A stretch of 64,000 nucleotides of DNA from Parvibaculum sp. GTDB lineage: Bacteria > Pseudomonadota > Alphaproteobacteria > Parvibaculales > Parvibaculaceae. The stretch is taken from contig JAEPQD010000002.1 in NCBI GenBank assembly GCA_017642695.1, positions 310,001 through 374,000 of the forward strand, given 5' to 3'. Both the position numbers and the translations under genes were made by a program. Positions 29,635 to 38,018 of the stretch are shown here, piece by piece; position 1 is the stretch's first letter, and every line of letters begins with the position of its first letter. Under the pieces are notes generated by a model that saw nothing but the letters and a program-made list of their open reading frames with translations, searched no databases and was not told the origin of the DNA.

Positions 29635-30524
29635 TCCGTCGCCCGCCGCCATTCGCTGATCGCGATGCCGGCGAGAATGAGCGCGAGGCCCGTCAGCACA
29701 CGGAGCTTCAACTCCTCACCGAAGACGAGGAAGCCCGCCACCGCCGCGAAGACGGGGACGAGATAGTTGGTGAGCGACACGAAAGTCGGACCGGCCTTGT
29801 CGATGAGACGGAAGAAGAGGAGGGCGGCCAGACCTGTCGAGAAGATGCCGAGTCCTGCCACGCCGAGAAGGGAGACCTCGCTTGCGTCCGCAAGAGCGGC
29901 AGGCGGTGTCGCCGTGCTCGCCATTGCCGTTCCGATCAGCGCACCCGCCAGCATCACGCCGGAGGACTTCGCGATGAGCGGCATGTCTGGCGCGCGCCGC
30001 GCCATGACATTGTTGCAGGCGAAGAAAAAGGCGCCGGCGAGCACGGCGAATTGTCCGTAAAGCCTGTCGCCGCCTGCGGTCAGATCGGCAAGCGCGCCCG
30101 GTCCGATCACGATGACGAGCCCCGCGAAGCCGATTGCGAAGCCCGCGATCCGCATCGGCGTGATCCGCTCCTCCGGTACGAAGAACCGCGCGATGGCGAG
30201 CGTGGCGAGTGGCGTGAAGCCGATCAGGATGCCCGCCAGTGCGGACGAGATGTGCTGCTGTCCCCAGCTGATAACGAAGAACGGTGCGATATTGCCGACA
30301 AGCGCCAGCGCCACGAGCCAGCCCCAAGCTTCGCTCCCCAGCGCGAGGCTCCGGCGCATCGCGAGAGTGAGGGGCAGGAGCAGAGCCGCCGCGGTGAGCA
30401 GCCGCCCGGCCATGGTCCATTCCGGCGCCACGGTCTCGACCGCGAGTTTGGCGAAGACGAAGGCGGAGCCCCAGAGCGCGACCAGAAGGCCCAGCATGAG
30501 CCAGTGTGACAATCGGTGGGGCAA
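29631..30524 (-). CDS. EamA/DMT-family transporter
   Basis: A 297-residue inner-membrane protein with ten predicted hydrophobic helices in two homologous EamA halves. Typical segments are LMLGLLVALWGSAFVFAKLAV near the start and TNYLVPVFAAVAGFLVFGEEL near the end, the latter holding the conserved Pro/Glu pattern of the drug/metabolite transporter superfamily. The substrate is unknown. It ends on the opposite strand of the LysE exporter with a four-base overlap of stops (CTAG). Confidence 0.87.
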   Translation of the reverse strand: MPHRLSHWLMLGLLVALWGSAFVFAKLAVETVAPEWTMAGRLLTAAALLLPLTLAMRRSLALGSEAWGWLVALALVGNIAPFFVISWGQQHISSALAGILIGFTPLATLAIARFFVPEERITPMRIAGFAIGFAGLVIVIGPGALADLTAGGDRLYGQFAVLAGAFFFACNNVMARRAPDMPLIAKSSGVMLAGALIGTAMASTATPPAALADASEVSLLGVAGLGIFSTGLAALLFFRLIDKAGPTFVSLTNYLVPVFAAVAGFLVFGEELKLRVLTGLALILAGIAISEWRRATD

Positions 30525-30654
30525 GGCGATTCCCGGGAATGGTTCTTGTGGCTCTGCGTCCTACCACACTCAATGCCGCGGAATCCTGCGGGTTCCGCGC
30601 AATGCGATTTTCCGCCACAGGGCTGTCATTTGACTTGGCCCGGGCAGAAGCATA

Positions 30655-30709
30655 TACGCAGCGGCGGGACACCCCTCCCCACCGAGGGGCAGCTATCTGA
30701 AAGGGTAGG
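30655..30709 (+). promoter_or_regulatory. serC leader: Possible structured serC leader
   Basis: A hairpin with arms CCCCTC (30672-30677) and GAGGGG (30684-30689) lies directly upstream of the serC ribosome-binding site AAGGGTAGG (30701-30709). A conserved serC RNA motif is known upstream of serC in Alphaproteobacteria; position and hairpin make this a candidate, but I could not check the consensus or fold it. Confidence 0.35.
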
Positions 30710-30715
30710 TTGCAA

Positions 30716-31891
30716 ATGACCGCCAATGAGCGTCCGGCTGTGCGTCCGGCCAATCCGCACTTCTCTTCCGGCCCCTGCGCCAAGCGCCCCGGCTGGACCG
30801 TCAAAAATCTCGAAAACGCGCTTGTCGGGCGCAGCCACCGGTCGAAACCGGGCAAGGCGCGCCTCGTCGATGCGATTGAAAAGACCCGTTCGGTTCTCGG
30901 CGTGCCCGCCGACTACCGTATCGGTATCGTGCCCGCCTCCGACACGGGTGCCGTCGAAATGGCACTCTGGTCGATGCTCGGCGCACGCGGCGTCGACATG
31001 CTCGCCTGGGAAAGCTTCGGCGAAGGCTGGGTCACGGATGTCGTCAAACAACTGAAGCTCAAGGATGCGCGCATCCTGAAGGCGCCCTATGGCGAACTTC
31101 CCGATCTCGCCGAGGTGAACTTCGACAATGACGTCGTCTTCACCTGGAACGGCACGACCTCCGGCGTTCGCGTACCGGACGGCAAGTGGATCCCGGACGA
31201 CCGCAAGGGCCTCACCATCTGCGACGCGACGTCTGCCGCCTTTGCGCAGGATCTCGCCTGGCCGAAGCTCGATGTCGTCACCTTCTCCTGGCAGAAGGCG
31301 CTCGGTGGCGAAGCGGCGCATGGCGTCCTGATCCTTTCTCCCCGCGCCGTCGAACGGCTGGAGAGCTACACCCCCGCCTGGCCGCTGCCGAAGATCTTCC
31401 GCATGACCAAGGGCGGCAAGCTCAACGAAGGCATCTTCAAGGGCGAGACGATCAACACGCCGTCCATGATCTGCGTCGAGGACTATCTCGATGCGCTGAA
31501 CTGGGCGGACAGCATCGGCGGCCTGAAGTCGCTCATCGGCCGTGCGGACGCGAATTCTGCCGTCATCGCCGAATGGGTCGGCCGTACGCCCTGGGCCGAG
31601 TTTCTCGCCGCGAAGATCGAGAACCGCTCCAACACGTCCGTCTGCCTCAAGATCGTCGACGAACGTGTCACCGCCCTCTCGGAAGACGATCAGGTCGCTT
31701 TCGCCAAGAAGATCGCCGACCTTCTCGACAAGGAAGGGGTCGCCAACGACATCGCCGGATATCGCGATGCTCCGGCGGGCTTGCGCATCTGGGCGGGCGC
31801 GACGGTCGAAGCGACCGACATGCGCGCGCTCATGCCCTGGCTCGACTGGGCCTTCGCGGAAGCCATCGCCTCGCTCAAGGCGGCAGCGTAG
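30716..31891 (+). CDS. serC: Phosphoserine aminotransferase SerC
   Basis: PLP enzyme that converts 3-phosphohydroxypyruvate to phosphoserine, and also acts in pyridoxine synthesis in many bacteria. The 391-residue product belongs to the alphaproteobacterial SerC type: [12 protein letters not shown] near the start, [20 protein letters not shown], and the PLP lysine in [16 protein letters not shown] start at the ATG at 30716 after AAGGGTAGG rather than the TTG at 30710. serA follows after 83 bases, giving the normal serC-serA order of alphaproteobacteria. Confidence 0.94.
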   Translation: MTANERPAVRPANPHFSSGPCAKRPGWTVKNLENALVGRSHRSKPGKARLVDAIEKTRSVLGVPADYRIGIVPASDTGAVEMALWSMLGARGVDMLAWESFGEGWVTDVVKQLKLKDARILKAPYGELPDLAEVNFDNDVVFTWNGTTSGVRVPDGKWIPDDRKGLTICDATSAAFAQDLAWPKLDVVTFSWQKALGGEAAHGVLILSPRAVERLESYTPAWPLPKIFRMTKGGKLNEGIFKGETINTPSMICVEDYLDALNWADSIGGLKSLIGRADANSAVIAEWVGRTPWAEFLAAKIENRSNTSVCLKIVDERVTALSEDDQVAFAKKIADLLDKEGVANDIAGYRDAPAGLRIWAGATVEATDMRALMPWLDWAFAEAIASLKAAA

Positions 31892-31974
31892 CAGTCCTTT
31901 CATTCGTTTTTTCGGTCCTGACCCGGCGGGCATCGCGCCCCGCCGTCAGGCACCTATCCAACCAGGAGGCATGA

Positions 31975-33552
31975 ATGCCCAAGGTTCTGATTTCCGACAA
32001 GCTCTCTCCCGCCGCCGTCCAGATCTTCAAGGATCGCGGCCTCGAGGTCGATGTGAAGACCGGTCTCGACCGCGACGAACTCATCAAGATCATCGGCGAG
32101 TATGACGGCCTTGCGATCCGCTCGGCCACCAAGGTGACGCCACCCGTTCTCGAAGCGGCGAAGAAACTGAAAGTCGTCGGCCGTGCCGGTATCGGCGTCG
32201 ACAATGTCGATCTTCCCGCCGCAACGGCCGCCGGCGTCATCGTCATGAACACGCCCTTCGGCAACTCGATCACGACCGCCGAACACGCGATCGCCATGAT
32301 GCTCTCGCTCGCGCGTGACATTCCGCAGGCAAACGCCTCCACTCATGCGGGCAAGTGGGAAAAATCGAAATTCATGGGCGTCGAAGTCACGGGCAAGGTG
32401 CTCGGCGTCATCGGCTGCGGCAATATCGGCTCCATCGTCGCCGATCGCGGCCTCGGCTTGCGCATGAAGGTCATCGCCTTCGACCCCTTCCTCACGCCCG
32501 AACGTGCGCAGGACATCGGTGTCGAGAAAGTCGATCTCGACGAGCTTCTGAAGCGCGCGGATTTCATCACGCTGCACACGCCGCTCACCGACAAGACGCG
32601 CAACATCCTGAACGCGGAAAACCTCGCCAAGTGCAAGAAGGGCGTCCGCATCGTCAATTGCGCGCGCGGCGGCCTCATCGTCGAAGCCGATCTCAAGGCT
32701 GCCATCGAAAGCGGTCATGTTGCGGGTGCGGCGCTCGACGTCTTCGAGGAAGAACCGGCGAAGGAGAATCCGCTGTTCGGCATGGAGCAGGTCATCTGCA
32801 CGCCGCATCTTGGCGCCTCCACATCGGAAGCGCAGGAAAACGTCGCGCTGCAGGTTGCCGAGCAGATGGCCGACTATCTCCTCAATGGCGCGATCACGAA
32901 TTCGATCAACGTGCCGGCCGTCTCGGCGGAAGAAGCGCCGAAGCTCACGCCCTTCCTCACGCTTGCGCGTCAGCTCGGTTCCTTCGCCGGCCAGCTGACC
33001 GAGAGCGGCATTTCCGCCGTCACCGTCGAGTATGCGGGTGACGTCGCGGAGATGAACACGCGTGTGCTGACGAATGCCGCGCTCACCGGCCTCCTCAAGC
33101 CGCAGCTCGAGGACGTGAACATGGTCTCGGCGCCGGTCATCGCCAAGGAGCGCGACATCAAGGTTTCGGAAGTGAAGCGCGAGCAGCAGGGCGCCTATGA
33201 AACCTATATCCGCATCGTCGTGAAGACGGAGCGGCAGGAGCGTTCGGTCGCCGGTACCGTCTTTTCGGGTGGGTTGCCGCGCATCATTCAGATCAAGGGC
33301 GTCAACATGGAAGCGGCGCTCGGCCCGCACATGCTCTATGTCACCAACCAGGACAAGCCGGGCTTCATCGGTGCGCTCGGATCGACGCTCGGCAAGGCCG
33401 GCATCAACATCGCGAACTTCAATCTCGGCCGCGAAGCGGCGGGCGGCGATGCGATCTGCCTCATCGAAGTCGATGCCGATGTTCCCGCCGATACGCTTGC
33501 CGAGATCCAGGCCCTGCCGCATGTCGTGCAGGTGAAAGCGCTCAGCTTCTGA
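31975..33552 (+). CDS. serA: D-3-phosphoglycerate dehydrogenase SerA
   Basis: First enzyme of serine biosynthesis, oxidising 3-phosphoglycerate with NAD+. The 525-residue long form has the substrate and nucleotide domains (VVGRAGIGVDNVDLPAAT, VLGVIGCGNIGSIVADRG, then the INxARGG-type segment IVNCARGGLIVEADL and the CTPHLGASTSEAQENVALQ catalytic His loop), an intervening ASB domain, and a C-terminal ACT domain (about residues 455-525, starting MLYVTNQDKPGFIGALGSTL) that usually gives serine feedback control. A terminator follows at 33577-33608. Confidence 0.96.
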   Translation: MPKVLISDKLSPAAVQIFKDRGLEVDVKTGLDRDELIKIIGEYDGLAIRSATKVTPPVLEAAKKLKVVGRAGIGVDNVDLPAATAAGVIVMNTPFGNSITTAEHAIAMMLSLARDIPQANASTHAGKWEKSKFMGVEVTGKVLGVIGCGNIGSIVADRGLGLRMKVIAFDPFLTPERAQDIGVEKVDLDELLKRADFITLHTPLTDKTRNILNAENLAKCKKGVRIVNCARGGLIVEADLKAAIESGHVAGAALDVFEEEPAKENPLFGMEQVICTPHLGASTSEAQENVALQVAEQMADYLLNGAITNSINVPAVSAEEAPKLTPFLTLARQLGSFAGQLTESGISAVTVEYAGDVAEMNTRVLTNAALTGLLKPQLEDVNMVSAPVIAKERDIKVSEVKREQQGAYETYIRIVVKTERQERSVAGTVFSGGLPRIIQIKGVNMEAALGPHMLYVTNQDKPGFIGALGSTLGKAGINIANFNLGREAAGGDAICLIEVDADVPADTLAEIQALPHVVQVKALSF

Positions 33553-33576
33553 TTGATCCGTCCACGATGCTGTTAT

Positions 33577-33608
33577 GCGGCGGGCCTTCGGGCCCGCCGT
33601 TTTATTTT
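33577..33608 (+). terminator. Rho-independent terminator after serA
   Basis: A perfect hairpin with arms GGCGGGCC and GGCCCGCC around the stable tetraloop TTCG is followed by TTTTATTTT. It ends the serC-serA unit 25 bases after the serA stop. Confidence 0.92.
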
Positions 33609-33700
33609 GCGGGTTCGAACTTCGTGGTACAGTCCCTGCCGGGCGAGAGACGGCGCGCCGGAATGCGCGCCAGATCGTTGGAGTGTGCCGGGGGTGGCGA

Positions 33701-34189
33701 ATGGAAAGTCCGTTCATGGACGCGCGTCTGGCGCGTCTTTTTTCCTATTGGCGGGGCAAGAGAGGCAATCGTCCGGCACCCGCGCGCCATAATATCGAGC
33801 CCTCCGAGATCGCTCCGCTGCTGCCGATTGTCCATCTGATCGACGTTCACGAAGATCCGCTCGCCTTTCGTCACCGGCTTGTCGGCACGGAACTGGTCGA
33901 AAAGCTGGGCCGCGACGTCACCGGCAAGTGGGTCGACGAGGAAATCTATGGCTGCATGGCGCAACAGATATTCGATGGTCTCGCCGCTGTCGCCTGGGAG
34001 GTTCGTCCCTATCGGCGGCTTGCCCGGCTTGACTGGTTCACACGGCCCTGGCTCGCGATGGAAGCCCTCGAAATGCCGCTTCTCGACGATGAGGGCCGCG
34101 TCAGCACGATCCTGCGTGGCGCAAGCCACTTCACCGTCGGCGCCGACTGGGGCGTTGCCGGCCGCATGAGCTGGCCTGTCGCCGTATAG
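33701..34189 (+). CDS. PAS_5-type sensor-like protein (copy 1)
   Basis: A 162-residue protein with no signal peptide or membrane helix. Segments LARLFSYWRGKRGNRPAPAR, LPIVHLIDVHEDPLAFRHRLVGT and RPYRRLARLDWFTRPWLAMEALEMPLLDDEGRV resemble the PAS_5 (formerly DUF1488-like) single-domain proteins common in alphaproteobacteria. There is no output domain, so it may sense a ligand or act by protein contact. GGGGGTGGC precedes the ATG at 33701. The next gene (34278-34775) is a clear tandem paralogue. Function unknown. Confidence 0.72.
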   Translation: MESPFMDARLARLFSYWRGKRGNRPAPARHNIEPSEIAPLLPIVHLIDVHEDPLAFRHRLVGTELVEKLGRDVTGKWVDEEIYGCMAQQIFDGLAAVAWEVRPYRRLARLDWFTRPWLAMEALEMPLLDDEGRVSTILRGASHFTVGADWGVAGRMSWPVAV

Positions 34190-34277
34190 CCGTGGTCTCG
34201 TCGGTGGTACGGTAACGTCTCCTTAACCATGCCCAGCGGAGACTTTCCCTCTGTATCGGGTAGTGCCGGGGGGCGGG

Positions 34278-34775
34278 ATGGACGAGGGGGATACCGGGTT
34301 TCGCGACCCGAGGCTTGAGAAGCTCTATGCCTATTGGCGGAACAAGAAAGGCGAGAGGTTCGCGCCGTCGCGCGCCGATCTTCTGCCCTCGGAGATCAAG
34401 CCCTATCTGCCGGTCATCAATCTGATCGATGTGCGTCGGGAACCCCTCGGTTTCCGGCATCGTCTCGTCGGGACCGAGATCGTCGAACGGCTCGGCCGCG
34501 ACGCGACGGGCTGCTGGGTCAACGCCGCGCTGTACGGTCCTGCCTTGGAAGATGTCTTCGAGGGTTTGCGTGCCGTTACGGAAGAAGTGCGGCCCTATCG
34601 CCGTCTCACCCGTCTGGACTGGCATGTGCGGCCCTGGCTCTCGATGGAATCGCTGGAACTTCCGCTTCTCGGCGATGACGGCGCGGTCAATATGATCCTG
34701 CGCGCGGCGAGCTATTTCACGGACAAGGAGTCGGCGAGCCGGGCGAGATGTCTCGTCTGGCCGCTCGCGGCCTGA
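34278..34775 (+). CDS. PAS_5-type sensor-like protein (copy 2, paralogue)
   Basis: A 165-residue protein that lines up end to end with the gene just upstream: RLEKLYAYWRNKKGERFAPSR, LPVINLIDVRREPLGFRHRLVGT, GRDATGCWVN and RPYRRLTRLDWHVRPWLSMESLELPLLGDDG correspond to segments of copy 1. It therefore arose by tandem duplication. It is a stand-alone PAS-like domain without an effector module. The ATG at 34278 follows a G-rich ribosome-binding site (GGGGGGCGGG); an in-frame GTG at 34263 is less likely. Confidence 0.72.
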   Translation: MDEGDTGFRDPRLEKLYAYWRNKKGERFAPSRADLLPSEIKPYLPVINLIDVRREPLGFRHRLVGTEIVERLGRDATGCWVNAALYGPALEDVFEGLRAVTEEVRPYRRLTRLDWHVRPWLSMESLELPLLGDDGAVNMILRAASYFTDKESASRARCLVWPLAA

Positions 34776-34782
34776 TCGGCTT

Positions 34783-35436
34783 CTAGTTCCCTGTCTTGCA
34801 GGAGGGAATTTTCAGCCCCGGCGGCAGGATCGTGTTTTCGTCGCCGCAGGCCGTGGCGAGCTGCTTGTTGGTGAGGCCCTTCGAACGCGTGAAATCCGCG
34901 CCGGAAAAATCGGCGCCCGCGATGTTCACGCGGGAAAGATAGGCGTGACGAAAGACGGTGCCGCGCGCCGTAACGCCCGCGAAATTCGTTCCCTCGACAT
35001 ATTCGAGCATGCGCAGATTCGCACCCGACAGGTTCGCGCCGGTGAAGTCCGCGCCCGCCATGCGCACCGCGTCGAGCCGCGCATAGGCCAGGTTCGCGTT
35101 TCGGAGCGACGCGCCGGTGAGCACCGCGCCGGCCATGTTGGTGCGCGAGAGATCGGCGCCGTCGAGATTGGCCCGGTTCAGGTGAATGCCGGTGAGTTCC
35201 GCGCCGTTGACGTCCGCGCCTTTCAGGTTCGCGCCCTGGAAGGCCGCGAGGCGCAGGAACTGACCGCCGAAATTCGCGCCCGCGAGGTCGCAGCGCTCGC
35301 AATTCAGAATCGTCTTGAACTGGACGGCGACCATCTCGGCAACGCGCTTCTGGACATCGGGCGAGGGCGATGCGTGGAGAAGCCCCAGCGGAACGAGGCA
35401 GGCAAGCGCCGCTAGGGCAAGTTTCGTGTACGTCAT
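34783..35436 (-). CDS. Exported pentapeptide-repeat protein
   Basis: A 217-residue protein with an N-terminal signal peptide (MTYTKLALAALACLVPLGLLHA) and a long run of pentapeptide repeats of the A(D/N)LxX type: GANLKGADVNGAELTGIHL, RANLDGADLSRTNMAGAVL, GANLSGANLRMLEYVEG and later copies, about residues 45-190. Such repeats form a right-handed quadrilateral beta helix. Export to the periplasm argues against a gyrase-protecting (Qnr-like) role. Its start overlaps the OsmC gene stop by four bases, so it is co-transcribed downstream of osmC on the minus strand. Confidence 0.83.
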   Translation of the reverse strand: MTYTKLALAALACLVPLGLLHASPSPDVQKRVAEMVAVQFKTILNCERCDLAGANFGGQFLRLAAFQGANLKGADVNGAELTGIHLNRANLDGADLSRTNMAGAVLTGASLRNANLAYARLDAVRMAGADFTGANLSGANLRMLEYVEGTNFAGVTARGTVFRHAYLSRVNIAGADFSGADFTRSKGLTNKQLATACGDENTILPPGLKIPSCKTGN

Positions 35437-35822
35437 TCGAATTTCGTCCTGATCGGCGTGCCGCGCTTCAGCGTCTTGGTCACGGGCGTTTTTTCGATGA
35501 TGTCGCGGATACGCTCCATCTGTTCCTCGCTCATCGTCTCGCTGAAGGATATCACGCGGTCGATCGTTTCGTTTCCTTCCTGGTCGCGCTTGAATTTCAG
35601 ATCGGCCGTGATGGTGCCGAGTTCCCAGCCCTTCCGGTCGGCATACATTCTGAGCGTCGCCGAGGAGCAGGCCGCGAGCGAGGCAAGAAGGAGTTCGTAA
35701 GGCGCGGGTCCCTTGTCGGTGCCGTGATTGTTCGCCGGTTCGTCCGCCGTCAGGCGGTGCTGGCGGGCTTCCATTTCCTGGAACATGCCCGCCTTGCTCA
35801 CGAGATGTATGCTGGTCGCCAT
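35433..35822 (-). CDS. OsmC-family peroxide-detoxification-type protein
   Basis: A 129-residue OsmC/YhfA-type protein. The GPAPYELLLASLAACSSATLRMYADRKGW segment (about residues 37-65) carries the second conserved Cys of the family, and NNHGTDKGPAPYE matches typical OsmC entry sequences. The usual first Cys is not evident, so it may belong to the YhfA-like group without peroxidase activity. It lies between pirin (5-base gap) and the pentapeptide-repeat gene (4-base overlap), so the three genes probably form one minus-strand operon. Confidence 0.85.
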   Translation of the reverse strand: MATSIHLVSKAGMFQEMEARQHRLTADEPANNHGTDKGPAPYELLLASLAACSSATLRMYADRKGWELGTITADLKFKRDQEGNETIDRVISFSETMSEEQMERIRDIIEKTPVTKTLKRGTPIRTKFE

Positions 35823-35826
35823 CGGA

Positions 35827-36744
35827 TCAACGCTCCGGAAGGGGGATGAATTCGGTTTCGCCGGGCACGTCCCTGAAACGCTTCTGCACCCAGTCTTCCT
35901 TCGCCTGTTCGATGCGCTCCCTGCTCGACGAGACGAAGTTCCACCAGATATAGCGCGATCCTTCCATCGCCGCGCCGCCCAGCAGCATCATGCGCGTGGA
36001 CGCCGCCGCCTTCACGGTGATGCGGTCGCCCGGCCGGAAGATCAGCAGTTGCGGGCCCTCGAAGGTGTCGCCCGCAATCTCCACCGCGCCTTCCGCGACA
36101 TAGATCGCGCGCTCCTCGTAATCCGTGTCGAGCGGCACACTCTTGCCGGTTTCGAGTGCCACATCGGCATAGAACCAGTCGGAAAGGGTTTTCACCGGCG
36201 AGCGCTTGCCGAAGACGTCGCCCGCGATCACGCGCGCCGTCACACCGTCATCCCTGACGAGGGGCAGGTCGGCTTCCGGATAATGCTGGAAGCCCGGATC
36301 GGTTTCCTCCAGCGCCTTCGGCAGCGCCACCCAGCTCTGCATCCCGTAGAGCTGCTGCCCGCTCTTCCGCTCGGCGTCGGGCGTCCGCTCCGAATGCGCG
36401 ATGCCTCGCCCCGCCGTCATCAGGTTCATCGCGCCGGGCAGGATTTCGAGCGCATTGCCCTCGCTGTCGCGATGCATGATGGCGCCCTTGAAGAGATAGG
36501 TGACGGTCGAGAGGCCGATATGCGGGTGCGGGCGCACATCCATGCCGATGCCGGCCGGCATCGCAGCCGGTCCCATCTGGTCGAGAAAGATGAAGGGCCC
36601 CACCATCTGCCGCTTCGCCTGCGGCAGCGCGCGGCGCACCTCGAAATTGCCGATGTCGCGGGCGCGCGGCACGACGGCGAGCTCGAGCGCATCGCAGGAT
36701 TTCCGGTCTCCGGCCACGGGGTCCTTGTCGGGCATCCAGCTCAT
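35827..36744 (-). CDS. Pirin family protein
   Basis: A 305-residue bicupin. The N-terminal cupin shows FIFLDQMGPAAMPAGIGMDVRPHPHIGLSTVTYLF and HRDSEGN..LEILPGAMNLMTAGRGIAHSE; the His and Glu residues in HPHIG and AHSERT are the metal-binding set. The C-terminal domain is the usual pirin cupin (GDVFGKRSPVKT, YVAEGAVEIAGD). Bacterial pirins may be quercetin dioxygenase-like or regulatory. It starts MSWMPDKD at 36744 and leads the pirin-osmC-pentapeptide operon. Confidence 0.9.
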   Translation of the reverse strand: MSWMPDKDPVAGDRKSCDALELAVVPRARDIGNFEVRRALPQAKRQMVGPFIFLDQMGPAAMPAGIGMDVRPHPHIGLSTVTYLFKGAIMHRDSEGNALEILPGAMNLMTAGRGIAHSERTPDAERKSGQQLYGMQSWVALPKALEETDPGFQHYPEADLPLVRDDGVTARVIAGDVFGKRSPVKTLSDWFYADVALETGKSVPLDTDYEERAIYVAEGAVEIAGDTFEGPQLLIFRPGDRITVKAAASTRMMLLGGAAMEGSRYIWWNFVSSSRERIEQAKEDWVQKRFRDVPGETEFIPLPER

Positions 36745-36877
36745 TCATGCGCTCCTGTCCGGATGTTTGGGCTCCGCCGATTATACGTCGGCCCGCCTTC
36801 CGGTCTTGTACGAAATCGTTAGACCTCGTGCGGAGTTGGGCTAGAGTTTCAGGGGTTCTGCAGCCAAAGGGGGGTAC

Positions 36878-38002
36878 ATGCGGCGCGAACTTCTTCTGTG
36901 CGCGGTTCTTCTGCTCACGTCGCTACAGGCCTGCGAGCCGCCACGCCGCGTTGCGGCGACCGGCGTCAATCCCGGCGTTACGTCGGACAACCTCGCCGTC
37001 GTCATTGCGGACATACAGAGCGCGGAGGCGCGCGCCCGGGAAGGAGACGCTTCCGGCATCCGCTCCCTGCCGCACAATATCGACGTCCTGACGCGTGCTA
37101 TAGAGGGCGGTACGGTTGAGGGCGATGCTCTTCTGACGCTTCGCCATTATCGCGCCTTCGCCCGGCAGATGCTCAATCGTTTCAACGATCTGATGGACCT
37201 GCCTGTCGACCGTCCCGTTGCCGAAGCCGCCGTGGCCGACTATCTCGCGATCGCGGAAGCCGCGGGCGACGATCCGGCGAAACAGAAGCTCAAGGCGCAC
37301 GCGATCTACGGCGCAGGACAGGTCACCGCAACGCAACTCGGCAACGAGGTGCAGGGCTACCGGTATTTCCGGCAATGCTCCGACATGAAGCAGGCCGGAT
37401 GCCAGAACGTCGTCGCGTATGCGATGATCTACGGGCATGCCGGAATCGAACAGGACCTGAACGGGGCGCTCGCCCTGCACAAGGCCGTTTACGACACCGG
37501 CATCACCTATACATGTGCGGGGAGCTTCTCCGCCCGGTCCATCGCCTATATCGTCCACTTCACGGATGCGCGGCTCGATGGCCGGACGGGACTCGACTGG
37601 CTGCGCCGGTCAATGACCCTTGCCGATCAGGTGAAGTCGCAGGCCAACGGCGTTGACCTTTGCGCGGGTGAGTCGGTGCGAGTCGACGAATATCTGATGC
37701 GCCTTCAGGCGGGCGAGAGGCAGGACAGCCTCATCTCCGGGTATCTGGAGGAAAACGAGGTGCTGCCGCCCGTCGTGGCGCAGTACCTGCTTGGCAAGAT
37801 CGGCGACGCGACCTTCACCAAAGAGCTCCGAAAGATGGACAGGCCCAGCGCCAGATGCGCCTATGCCTTCATCGGTGCGTGGAAGTCGTCGATCGAGCGC
37901 AAAGCGGCATCGGTGCGCACCTATTCTTCCATGCTGAAGGAACTGCCTGACGAGACGTCATGTGCCTCCAATATTGTTTTTGTGGAGCGGTTCGCTCGCT
38001 GA
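36878..38002 (+). CDS. Predicted lipoprotein, unknown function (paralogue A)
   Basis: A 374-residue protein with signal sequence MRRELLLCAVLLLTSLQAC and a lipobox LQAC (Cys 19). The rest is alpha-helical and repeat-like, with possible Sel1/TPR character: GYRYFRQCSDMKQAGCQNVVA, LNGALALHKAVYDTG, and TGLDWLRRSMTLADQ. Conserved Cys residues recur (CSDMKQAGCQN, CAGSF, CAYAFIGAW). It is clearly homologous along its length to the next gene (38019-39146), 17 bases downstream. Probably outer-membrane anchored; function unknown. Confidence 0.78.
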   Translation: MRRELLLCAVLLLTSLQACEPPRRVAATGVNPGVTSDNLAVVIADIQSAEARAREGDASGIRSLPHNIDVLTRAIEGGTVEGDALLTLRHYRAFARQMLNRFNDLMDLPVDRPVAEAAVADYLAIAEAAGDDPAKQKLKAHAIYGAGQVTATQLGNEVQGYRYFRQCSDMKQAGCQNVVAYAMIYGHAGIEQDLNGALALHKAVYDTGITYTCAGSFSARSIAYIVHFTDARLDGRTGLDWLRRSMTLADQVKSQANGVDLCAGESVRVDEYLMRLQAGERQDSLISGYLEENEVLPPVVAQYLLGKIGDATFTKELRKMDRPSARCAYAFIGAWKSSIERKAASVRTYSSMLKELPDETSCASNIVFVERFAR

Positions 38003-38018
38003 GCGGCCTGATCGAACA

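Noticed and set aside
31954-33717. Long open frame antisense to serA (about 587 codons)
   Set aside because: It mirrors the serA codons in GC-rich DNA, contains no recognisable domain, and serA itself is fully supported by catalytic motifs.
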